Assembly (NCBI RefSeq): GCF_040807025.1
Contig: NC_090953.1
Location: 379,501-443,500 of the forward strand
DNA length: 64,000 bases
Reading direction: 5' to 3'
DNA from: Struthio camelus
Taxonomy: Eukaryota > Chordata > Aves > Struthioniformes > Struthionidae
The notes beneath the pieces were generated by a model that did no database searches, was not told the origin of the DNA, and saw only the letters and a list, made by a program, of their open reading frames with translations. Each line of letters opens with the position of its first letter. Position 1 is the first letter of the stretch. Positions 1 to 12,400 of this stretch are shown one piece after another. Position numbers and translations under genes: made by a program.

Positions 1-1430
1 CTTTAACCACCCTGATATCTGCTGGAGGGACAACACAGCAGGGCACAAGCAATCCAGGAGGTTTCTGGAGTGCACTGATGGCAACTTTCTAACGCAGGTG
101 ATCGAGGAGCCACTCTACTAGACCCCGTTGCTTACAAACAAGGGAGGACTAGTTGAAGACAAGAGAGTCAGGGGCAGTCTTGGCTGCACTGACCATGAGA
201 CAGGGGATTTCAGGATCCTGTGAGGAAGGGGCAGAGCAAAAAGAAGATCACACCCTGGACTTCAGGAGAGCAGGCTTTGGCCTCTTCAGGAATCTGCTTG
301 GAAGAGTCCCATGGCATACAGTCCTGGAGAGAAGAGGAGCCCAAGAGAGCTGGCTGATATTCATGGATACCCTTCTCCAAGCTCAAGTATGGTCTGTCCT
401 GACAAGCCAGAAATCAAGCAAAGACTGCAGGAGGGCTGCATAGACAAACAAGGAGCTCCTGACTAAACCAGAAGGAAGTGTGTATAAGAAGGGGAAGCAG
501 GGACAGGAGACCCAGGATGAATATACAGACACTGTCTGAGCATGCATGGATGGGATCAGGAAAGCCAAATCCCATCTGGAATTGAACTGGTGTGGGTCAT
601 GAAGGGAAACAAGGCAGGCTCTGACAAGAGCATAAACAGCAAAAGGAAGGTTGGCGAAAATGTGGGCTCACTGCTAAATGGGACATGGGCCCGGGTGACA
701 AAGGAGACTGAAAAGTCTGAGATACTGAATGCTGCCTTCTTCAGCTCAGTCTTTACTGATAGGACCAGCCTTCAAGGAAACCCAGAGCCCTGAGACCAGA
801 GAGAAAGTCTGGAGCAAGGAAGACTTATCCTAAATGGAAAAGGATCAGGTTAGGGATACTTAAGCAAGTTGCACATGAACAAGTCCATGGGACCTGACAG
901 GATGAATCCACGAGCGCTGAGAGAGCTAGCCAATATCATTGCGAGACCACTCTCAATCTTCTTTAAAAGGTCACGGCAATTGGGAGCAGTTGCCACAAAG
1001 ATAATTAAGGGATTGAAGGATCTGTCATACAATGAGAGGCTGAGAGAGCTAGGACTGCTTAGCCTGGAGAAGAGGAGGTTTGCAGGGGGTGAGCTTATCA
1101 ATGTTTACAAATATCTGATGGATGGGCATAACGAAGATGGAATCAGACTCTTTTCAGTGGTGCCCAGTGACAGGGCAAGAGGCAATGGCACAAACTGAAA
1201 AACAGATAATTTAATCTGAACATAAGAAAACACTTTAACATGAGGGTTGTTAAACACTGGAACAGGTTGCCCAGAGAAGTTGTGGAGGCTCCATCCTTGG
1301 AGATATTCAAAACCCAACTGGACAGTCCTGGGCAACCTGCTCTAGCTGACCCTGCTCAAGCAGGAGGGTTGGACTAGATGATCTCCGGAGGTCTCTTCCT
1401 ACCTCGACTAATCTGATTCTGTAATAAAAT
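1..1430 (+). mobile_element. CR1 LINE, internally deleted, ORF2 degenerate
   Basis: Translation in several frames gives recognisable pieces of CR1 ORF2 in order: the end of the endonuclease region (about 60-110, NFLTQVIEEP), the following region (210-360), LLNGTWARVTKETEKSEILNA (about 665-735), and the start of the reverse transcriptase (KSMGPDRMNPRALRELA, 880-930). The frame then jumps at about 993-1000 to the far C-terminal ORF2 (IIKGLKDLSYNERLRELGL). The typical CR1 3' end follows up to about 1425, including GGTTGGACTAGATGATCTC. Most of the reverse transcriptase is missing, and stop codons and frameshifts are present, so the copy is dead. It lies antisense in a PPIP5K1 intron and continues beyond the left edge. 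Confidence 0.9.
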
Positions 1431-1582
1431 AGCCTCTACAGTGCTCTAGGCAGCAACACTACAAGAGGGCATAATACACACACGTGGAACTTGAGCCAGA
1501 CATATATGCAGAGACACTGACAAATATACGCAAAGATACAGAGGTACAGGAGGACAGGCTGGGTACAGGTCAAATACAGTAC

Positions 1583-3456
1583 CTAAGCCACTTTGCTTCA
1601 TCTCAGAGGACTGCCTGGAGTAGGTGCTGAAGAGGCGATAACCACCCGATTTGGAAGATGATTCTGAAAGAACCTGTGGGGGAGGGGAAAAAAAGTATAA
1701 TCAGTGCCCTGCCCTAAGGATTCCTAACCAATTCACCTACTGATCTCAAAAGCCTTTATACATTGATTAAAGAAAAATGACCTTGAATCACATTTTTCAA
1801 GAAGGTTAAAGCTCAGCTTGTGATAGTCCATGCCCAATTACTTTTAATTTCAGGTTTGCATTGGGTTGTGGAACAGCAGAGATTTCAAAAGTATGAAGGG
1901 ATTTGTGTACTCAGCTCCTTGTCTCCCAGGACTCCTGCTAGAATCACTGGCACAGACTGGCATAGACTTCCTTCTTCAGAAGCAGAAAAATATATCCTCT
2001 TTAACTTACTATGTGCCTGCTACAAAGAGCTCCCAAGTGCTGCATACAAAATTATATCATGAGTGACGCAGAGACACAGTCAGCTAACAAACCTCTCAAG
2101 CCCTGAAACTCTGCTTCCACTGGCTCAGAAAATAGATAGCAAAAATGCCTGCTAAACCCCTCCAGAATGAGAAGCAATTCTAGAGCACCTTGAAGGTTTC
2201 AGCTGCCAGCTGACTATGAAGCTAGTCTTATGACATTGGGACAGCCCTGAAGGAGAGAAGTAAGGCTAGGAAGAAAAAAAAAACAAAAAAACCCATTGCT
2301 TTAGCAGATCAATGAATGGGACAATTGTAAACTCTATGACAGGTTAAGTACTCCGCAAATAAGCTCACTAAATTAGTGGGCACCTCTGACGTGCATGAGA
2401 TCACAGATGGGAGACAGGAATAAGAACTGTGGAATTGAACTGTGAGATGCAAAGGCTGGAGTCCAAAGGAAGCCAAAGATGTCATCGTGGTTAGGTGAAG
2501 AGGTTGCATGCAATCTCACAGGTGGTTAATGGCTTTACAACATGTGATCTAAATGTAGTTGATCTTCTCAAGCATTTCCTTGCTTGCTCTTCCTCACCAA
2601 CTGCTCTGACCCATGTTCTCTCTGTCTTTCCTCAATGAGAAGGAGTTTGGCAGGTCAGCCTTCCAAAATCCGTATATAACATCTCTTGATCCTTTCATAG
2701 AATCAATTCTGACTCTGGTATGTTAAGAGGAATCCCAGGAAACCAATGCTAGGCAAGGCACCTTCATTGGAATAACTCAGAGTGCTCATTGTGTTATTAC
2801 CTCCATGGACCCTGTCTTCCGGTTCCTGATCAGTGGTGATCTCCGCTGAATGCTGACAGGCTCGGAGGGCTGTGGAGACCTCTGCTGTGCCTGATCTGGC
2901 TCATCAACGCCCTTCTCCTTGGAGAGGTCTTCCAGGCTGCCTTGGTCTGCTTTCTTGTCCTCATTCTGCAGTAAGAAAACATTGGCAGCAGACAGACAGC
3001 TATAGCTGCACATGACCTTACCAAGCATTGCCAAGGGTATTCATTCTAGGCTTGGTTGTCCAAGTTCTGCAAAGCTCAGTAAGATATCTTCGTTCTGTTT
3101 TTCCATGTATTGCCCAAGACTGCCCAGAAAACAGCCTGCAAAGCTAGGCAAGGAATGTAACCCTCTAACAGTTCTCAGATGCAAGAGAAAGGTCAGAGGA
3201 AGATTTGCTGCTGAGACTAGATCATACCAGAACTTGGCAGAATAGTAAGGCATATGAAGGCGCACCTAGGATCAGAGTCAGCAACATCCCCTGCAGGCAG
3301 AGCAGCCTGTGTCATTCACATGCAAGACAACATGCTCACCTCTGCTGACGCAGGCCGAAAGCCAAACCCTGTGGGGACGTTTCCGTCTTCCTCACAACCT
3401 TTCACACCAGGGCTGAAATGCAGCTCCACATGAAAACGCTCTTCTGAAGATGGGTC
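1583..3456 (-). other. PPIP5K1: PPIP5K1 coding exons 22-24: start of the C-terminal tail
   Basis: The exons are 3340-3456, 2801-2965 and 1583-1673. They encode the [17 protein letters not shown] segment, a Ser/Pro/charged linker ending in [15 protein letters not shown], and a short serine-rich piece ending in EMKQSGL. The last exon leaves a one-base overhang, so the frame must continue beyond the left edge. I found no further PPIP5K1 exon between 1 and 1582; that stretch is occupied by a CR1 element. Confidence 0.88.
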
Positions 3457-6400
3457 CTGTGAACATAAGGGAGAGGGAATAAATAAATAATCAATCCCAC
3501 TGTCAGCACAGGCTATGATCTGAACCCAGGCCACCCTGCCATGCCAGTGCAGCACACGCCCCAAGCACATCCTTTTGGAAGGAAAGCGGAAGCAACAAGA
3601 AACCAACCACAAACAAACTGGCTTTGGGTTTATAGCTCATCCAAAAGGACAGCCCCTATTTGCACAAAGCTGAGGCATTCAAACTGTTGTTATTTTGTGA
3701 CAACAGCCATCAGAGGACCAAAACAGGATCAGGCTACAGATCTGCATGTGTGTGTGTGTATATACAAATATATACATATATATGTGTGTGTATATGTATA
3801 CTTATATTCACACACACTTAAAACATAGCCCCTTTTGATCCACCCCTGTTGCAAAACCAGCACATTTGGGGGCAGGCAGAGATTTAGTTCCTTCCCTCCT
3901 AGGGCCTTTAGTTTTTAGATCCAGGTTGTTCCAAGATTTAAGTAGCTATTGCCAATATTAAAACAAACAAACAAATTAATTGCACATTTTTTAGGGAGCA
4001 AGGGCTTTTACAGTTTCTGTCACTAATGGTGTAAAACCAAAAATTTAATCATCTCTACTTGGTAAGAAACTTACTAGGAGATCTATTTAGACTTAAAGTA
4101 ATTTATTTATTTAAATAGCCCTGGTAAATATTTCACTTCTACCATTAAAATCTCAACATAAACTCTCCGAACATGAGATTCTAATTCTACAGCTTATGGA
4201 GTAAAAGGAGTGCTCCACTCGCTCACTAGGATCTCCTGCAGTGCAGGAGGTACCTTATCCAGCAACTCTGCACTGAACCTATTTATGGTCATTACTATCA
4301 GCTTCCACATCCCAGCTGCTTTTTAAAATGACTGTTATTTCCTAAATGCATCAATATATAATTCCCTAAATATATCAGTATACTTTTAAATTAAAAAGCC
4401 TTTTATGAACGTGGAATTTCTGGCCTCTTTCTAGAAGCATCCTGAAACAACTGCCAAATATCATTTGCTTTTATTTAATTGTTCCAATTGTTTATTTTAA
4501 TATTAAGAAATAGTAAATGGTTTTACTTTAGGAAATGCTTTAAAATAGGCAGCGTTAATTACGCGAGTGTGGTATTACTGCTCATGGTGGTATTCTGTTT
4601 ACCTCTAACAAATATTAACTGGGTCACGTCTCCCACCTAAAATAAAAACTAGCAGTTTTGTTAACAGTCTGTACATCTTTATTCACAAGTTGAGCGCGCT
4701 CAGGTCACAAACTTCCCAGCTGAGCTCATCTCTTGGGGACTGTGCCTTGCATCACAGCAGGAAGGATTTTACCCTACAGCTATATCCCTCACCTTGTTGT
4801 TGTCCTCGTAGAGCATGATAACAATCTGGGTCATGTAGTTCAGCTCTGAGATAGCACTCAAATAGTCCATGGCTCTCTTCCACTGCTGGTCTTTGTTCTC
4901 CTGATATATACACATAAACAATCGCATGGAATAAGCAACAGCAGACACCTTGCAGCATTCAGTGAAATGGGTCTGAGAGGCATTGCCTCTCCACAAGATA
5001 ACATTGTCAGGACAGAAACATCTTGCTTAACTTGCATGAAGAGAAATGATCTTGCAATGAGGGCAGGGTGCTTACAGTGAGGAGCAATTGCATAGAGGGA
5101 CACTACAGCTATCCATACAATTCACGTGCAGATCTGAACACATCCAGCTGCAAGCCCCCTATGCCATGCTGATTGGAAAAAAGCATAATCCACAGCAGGT
5201 TCCCCAACACAGTCATTCTCGAATGGTGGTCTCCCCAACACAGTCATTCTCGAATGGTGGTCTACAAAGTGGAGTGTTTTAGAGAAATCACAAGAAAGCA
5301 CAAGGGACGAACAGGGGGAAAAAATGGACCAAGTGAAGCTGTTTATACACAAGGATGAAAGAAAAGGCTACAGAGCCACCCAGGACCCTTGGGCTCCACA
5401 AGGCAGGGCAGCCCACCCCTAATTGTTTCCCAGCACTGCTAGAGAATGGCCATGTCCAGTGTTGCACACTGCTGTGGAACATTCCACCATCTTGATGGAT
5501 ATGAAACAAACCCCAGTGGTACAAACGAACCCAGATGCAGCCTAATATCCCTGTGCTGCCAATACAGAGTCTTCTAACACTGGAGTGGAGCATAACAGCA
5601 GCATCTTATTCAGTAAGCAAGTAATTAAGAGCCAGTTGCACGATCACCGCCTGCAGAGACAGTGAGTTTGTGCAGACATCAGAAGTCACACCTGCTAAAC
5701 AAGTCCTAACTCTCAAGGCATTTCAGAACACCAAGTTTAAAAACTGGAAGGCAAACCAAAAGGTCTCGGGTGTCTAAAGCAGGGCTTTTCTCAGGGTCTG
5801 CAGGACAATTCCATCAGGAAACAGGTTCTGAGAGCAGACTTATTTTTATCTAGTGAAGAGCTTGGACTGGAAAAGTCATAGTCCCTTAAAACTGGGCCAT
5901 CTGTCTCTATTAGTGAGCACTCGCTCCGTATGCTCTTGCAATCCCAGCTCACTTCCTCAGAGAGCAAACCGATTTTTTTGGCTTAGAATTGACAGAACTC
6001 ACTAAATAACAGGGCCAAACCCTTTAAATAAACGGTTGAAGGAGGTAGGAAGAAAGAAGTTCCCTCATCTCTACTCCCTGACGCTGATCCCTTCCTACAG
6101 ATAAGTGATCTAGACTTCTCCAAAATCAGCAGGGCAGCTCTTGGAGAAAACATGCCTCCACACAAGCAAGGCACGCAGTATCAGGAATGAGGAAGAACTA
6201 TCCTCCTACATGCCAGAAAGGCAGTAAGCTGCAGCACACAAACACAACAGAGATGGAGTTTGGCCAGAGGCCACTGATATGTGTTATTAGTGGGAGAGCT
6301 GACTAGAGGGGCAACCTACAGACACACACTGTCCATCCTGGAAAGGGCCACTGAAAACAAAAACAAAAAAAAAAAAAAAGGGAGGCTTACTCTGGGAGCA

Positions 6401-9400
6401 TTGTTGGGACACTTACATCCAGGAGCCCTCCATAACGGAAGATACTGAGCAGAGAATGCACATGGCTCTCACTGGTGAAGTAGAGCCGTGTCCGAACGTG
6501 GCGACCCGGTGACAAAACTCCTCTTGAGTACCTAAACCAAAATCAGCCCCCTGTTACTCACAATCCCTCAATGAATTATCATCTACCATACAGCAGCATC
6601 TCTGCAGGCTTAACAGAATTAGATAATTACACATCAGTAACTGTCAAAGAGCAGCAGAAACACAACCAACCAAGAGAGCACTAGGCACAGAAGCAGCCAG
6701 TTCTCTGGTATCCTAATGAAGGCATATGGTGGGGCAGAGGTAGCCTCATCACACTAGCATCTGCCTCTCCTTGCAGAGACAAGGATGAGTGTACCACCAT
6801 CCAGTTACAATGGGTTTATACTTCTGTGTCAGCTTGGCTCCCACTCAGCAGCCTCAACATGCCTTTCTACTTCTTTTCCAGCTCTAGGAGCACCAACATG
6901 CCTCCCTCTTGGTATGTCCCTCAGTATATGTTTAGTGCCTCCTCCCACACCAGTATAGTCTTCTGGCATGGTTCATACACACACTGTTCCAAAGCCTGCC
7001 CTCCCCCCGCCCCGCCTCCAACAGCAGCATGCAACATGATCCTTACAGGGGATGCAGTTTGTTGACAGACTCATCTTCATGGGTTCTCTGCAGGTCCAAC
7101 TGGATCTTTTTAATAAGAGGAAGACAAAAGCCAATAGCAATTTCCAGCTTCTCCTCCTTATTAATCCCATATTCCTACAGAAACAAAACAATAGATATCC
7201 TTAAGCCTTGGTTCTTTGCCACATCTTCAAATAAAATAAGGCTGTTTGCCAGCACCCAGACTTTTGAGAGCCTCTGCATGTTCACAGTGACATGACAGTA
7301 GTGACTGTGGACTTCCAGTCCTGTCCACGGGAATCACGACACTTATGCAAGGCCAAAAGGGGAAGTGCCACTCAGCACCTTTCTGTAATTTTTTTCCACA
7401 CATTGAGGATTACAGAGGACAGAAATACTTCCAAGAAGTGTTGAGACATAGCTGTCAGTAGAGTTCCAAGAGCTGTGAGGTGCAAATGCTGTCAGAGAAC
7501 ATTCTCTCATGATAAACACTTAGATCCAGACCTGGCACATGCATTAGCACAGTACCTACTACTTGCAGAGATAAAACTTGAAATGGTCAAACTGCATTTC
7601 AGCCAGAAGAGCATGAACACACTTAGAAGCCCACCTTTGCCCATAAGTGCAATTGGACCCTGCTGGTAAGAGCTCGTCCCATGCACATGAAGCATTTATG
7701 CCTGAAGTGGGACAGAACAATGGCTATATGCAATAAATCTCTATATTCACCATCTTTTCCCCTGCCATTTCTGCATGCATGAACTCGGTGAGAAGCCAAC
7801 TTTGCAAGCTGAAGAAGTTCTAGTTCAACAAGGACATTAGATCTGCTAGAAGAAGCTTTTACTCTAAAGCAGAAATCTTTCTTCCCCTATACAATCTTGT
7901 ATGAAGAAAATGTTGCTATAGTGTACAGATACAGCTTGAAGCTGTCCTGTAATGCACTATGAAGAACATGGAAAAGCTGTTGCATCTCCTGTTCATTATC
8001 CTGAAGCTGTCAGAATCCTTATCCAGGAAACAGAACATTTTAAGGCTAGAGTCACCACAACTCACCTGAACCAGCCTTGCATCAAGAGGACCTGATCCTT
8101 GATCTCAACCCCAGATCTTCCCTTTTAGAGAGGATGTCATAAATGGTTTTGGCCACATACAAACAACTACAAATATCTGAGAAATATCTGCAATACACTG
8201 CTTTGAGAGTTAACGTGCATGAGACTCGAGAAAAAACAGACAGGGAAACAGTTGGAAACTGGCAGCACAGACTTCATTACCCAGTCAGGCAAGACAGGCT
8301 GTACCTGGGGTATGATCACATCTGCCAGGGCTTTGGAGAGTTTGAAGAGCTCTGCTGTGCCTTCCAGTTTCAGGGCACAGTTGTGTTGTACGTCATATTT
8401 GATGCAGTCATAGATATCAGGGATCTTGCTGATGTCATAACGTCCATTCTTCATGCGGAAATCTCTCTCCAGCTTTCTCCAGCGTTGTAGCATCAGTTCT
8501 AAAGTCTCACTGTGGTACAGCTGCAGGTCTAAACAACAGTGAACACAAAGTCACATTCACATCCTGACTACGTGTGTTTCAGCTGACCCGATGGCTTCTA
8601 TGACTGACTTCTAGCACAGAAGGCCTGATTATTACGCTGCCCACAGGAATCCTAGCTACGAGAAGCCACTGCACCTGTGCACTGTATTTTAACCTGCAGC
8701 CATAAGCTACTTCTGAAATATTTCAGAAAAGTGAAGCTGCTTGATTTTTGGCTGATGTCTGCCACAAATTGTGTGAATGTCCCACAGCTGTTTTTTAAGG
8801 CTCTGCACTGTCATTAGGAAAGTTCTTAGAGGTCAACAAGACTGAGAAGCTTACTATTTATAGTACTGAGCCCCCCTCCAGGAAATGCTTGAAAAAAGTC
8901 AGGTATCTCTCTCTCCTCCAGGCTACACTGATACTATCTACATTCACTTTAATCCCAGGATGCACTTACCAATTCCTTTACATTACAGTTCTCTTGAACA
9001 CTAGTTCAAAGCAGAATAGAAGCTTCTACATCAACAGTACATACATAATTTCACTCTAGAATTTCTTTGCGGGAGACACGTACATAAACCCCAGTATGGG
9101 AGCTATAAGGAAAGTGTTCATATAAGGAAAAGTGAATCTGCTCCAGACCATTTTCAGTTGTGACGCTCACCTGCAGATTTAGGGTCTTCCAGACGTTTTT
9201 GTATCTGAGAGGTGAGATTCTCTATCAGGGTGAACACCTGGTTACAGACCTCTACTGGGTTCTGGATAAATGTCATGGAGTTGAGTAGAGAAGCACTGCC
9301 AGTAGGTGCTAGCTGGGAGAAAATACCAGTACAGATCAGTTAGTATCTTTGCAAAGTGGGAGAACAAAATGTCTGCCTCTTTCAGCTGCCCTGCTTTCTG

Positions 9401-12400
9401 ATTAGGTACAAAGTTGTGTTCCAGTCGAGCGTAATAAGCTAGTTCTGGAGATACTTGGGCATGTTCTTAGAACTGCCTCAGGACCAAAGTCAGAAATGGC
9501 AAACAACTACTCCTTCCAGATCAGATCTCCCTTCACCTACAAGACCCCTTCTTGCCTTGCTTGTAAACTGCTTCTCAGTGCTTGGGCTAAAGGGCCTCCC
9601 AGATGTTTTAAACAATTCTTTCAGGTGAAAAATGTTCCTTAATGGTAATAGGTTTCAGCCCTGTAATTAGATCTCAGAGTCTGTAAAAAAATAGTTTCTC
9701 AGGGACTTGCCAGAGAAGCAGCTATAGTGCCTTTTATTGGTTGCTATGCTAGATGTAGCCCATGCTCTCTATTCTGCTGTTATCAGATGCTGATAGGCTC
9801 ACAAAAGGGTTTGTGTCCCAAAAATCTTCTAGAGTGGGTCTAGAATCCTGCAAAGATATACTCCTCATCCAAAGCAACTGAGATTGTCCCAAGAAGTATG
9901 CAGTAAACCCCAAGAACTCACATCCCAACAAGACAGACCCCACAGGAGGCGAGGACTGAAAAGTCTCTCTGCTTTTTCTCATCTGCATTAGTGATGAGTG
10001 GTTGCCAGTGAGTCCAGGATAAGCAAACACTATTGCATTTGGCTGTTGTGCTCACAGCCTCAGTCACAGCACTGACATATGCATGGGGTGCAGGAGGATT
10101 AGCAACTGTCAAGGCCAAAATCTTCTCTCTTCAAGTCATGAACCACAACATACAAAAATAGGAGCTCAAAGATTCATCAGCTTGAACACCTAAAAAGAAG
10201 ATTACGACCACTTAGCTTCCCCATAGGCAAATCACAGGCCAAAGCCTCATACAGTGGTCCTAGAATCAAATCCAGAGCATTTAGCTGGACAACTGAAAAG
10301 ATGAGGCATCATTTTTGGAAGACCAACAGGCATCTGAAGCATGTTCGGTAGGCCTTATAGCAACATAGACCTTGATGAGATTAGACAGTGAAAGAAAAAT
10401 GAGCCCATGTGAAATGTGATTCCTTCCCTGTTTCCCCAAGTAGCGATTATCTGAGAAAGATACTTAGTTTGCATTCATAGAGTCGAAGCTCATTCTATTC
10501 CATGCCAAATCATTTTAAAAGTTGATCATACCTCCTTTTATAATCATGCTTCTTAAATCTGCTTCTAAAGTCAGTTTTTAACCTCTAAATGACACAATCT
10601 GACCTAAGCAGCAAGCAACTTTGCATCACTGTTTATATGGTTCCCATCCTGGAACTGTCAGGTACTAGCAGCAAGGCTGCATTTGCACTGAGCTGAGCTG
10701 TCCAAATTTCCAGCCAGGAGAGGAGGGAAAAGGAGGGAATAAACCACTGAGGGCTACCAAAATAGCAAGTTATCCCAGGACCACTTCCCATTTTGCAGAG
10801 AAGCAACTGGGGAGCCATTTTCTCCCAGTCATATGGAAGAAGCAATGTCTTCTCGTGCAGCTACTCAGCTGACTACAATGCTCTTTTCAGCATCACTGCT
10901 CTCCTGAATATAGTCCCAATTCTGTGCATTGGACGTGCAAATGCTTTGTCCCCGCAGTTACGTGCAAGGGTGTACATAAAACGTCATTCAACTGTGCCCA
11001 GTGTATTGCAGGACCCATTGTTTTGTAAAATGCCCTCTTAATTTCCTGACACTCCAGCAGCCTACGTTGGTTACTGTTTTCTGTTTTACCACCAAAGAAA
11101 CAGGCCCTTGTAGGGTCATCATTGAAAATCCACATAGAACAAGGATTATTTATTACAATTTCTAACCCATATGAAAACATAGTATATAACATTGGAGGAG
11201 CCAGTCCTTTCACAACAGCTTGGAGCTTTCCTCTAATATAGCCTATAATGATTCCACACAGTGGAAATCTTCCAAAAAACCTGCCAAATGCCAACCAATC
11301 ACATTATATTTATACACACATTAATCAGACTTGTCAAATCCATTTTCTATTAATATATCCATAAAAATAAAATGCACTGGTACTTCCTAAAGGGAGGGGA
11401 AGGTACCATGATCATTCTCGAAGGGAAGAGGGGAATAACACTGAGGATTTTCATTGGGAGAAAGGCAGGGATTATTACCCTATAAAAACCTTCCCTTTTC
11501 CCTCCTATGTTCTGTTTATATCCTATAACGTTGACCAGAACTGACCTCAGACTGACCAAACTACCATCTGCATCCAGTGGAGCAATGCTATTCTCCTCCC
11601 AGACACAGAAAGATCCAAGGTCATGCAGGTGCTTTACCTTTTCGTAATCCTCTTCACAGAACTGAGCATCCTTCTGCATGATTTCATGCAGCCGTGCCTT
11701 CACTCTGTGTTGACAGCTGCTAAGGGAATCACTGTCACTGTCCAGGAGACCATTCATATTGGCACTTTTCACCATTTGCACCAGAATGGGGGTCAGCTCT
11801 CCTTCCAGGGCCAGGAGACCCTAAAGCAGCACGGGACAGGATTTCAGCTGCGTGCAACCCAAGCAACAAACATTTCTGCAAGTTTCATGGCCAGACTTCA
11901 GGCAACTTGAGTGAAATCTCCACTGTCCTTGAGGAGCAGCTTTACAGCAAGAACACCTACAGTTAGAAGCGATTCTGGCATGCTCCTAGAACTATTCTAA
12001 GCCAAACATCAGGTCTGTCTGCAGCAGACCCAGATTAGTTTAAGCCATCATTGAGCGGCCAACTCAGCTTGCTGGAAAACACTGACACAGCAGAGGCTCT
12101 GAAGAGCAGCTAGCAAGGTCACCACAGGATTCCCCTTGGCTCAGGCTTTAACTGCAAATAAACCTCTCTTCTTCCCCCTGCCCCCCACTGAACTGCAGAC
12201 ATTTCATTCCCTTTTAAATCCAATAAGCCAGCAAACAACCCCTTTAGCTGAACTGTCACCAAAGAAATTCTTATTGCATACGAATTGTGTACTCAGCAAT
12301 ATGAAATATGCTCTAACATCAAACACACAAGTAATACCCCATAAATAACTCATTCACCTATCAGATTCCTATCCTGGGCACTATACCAAGGGCAACATAT

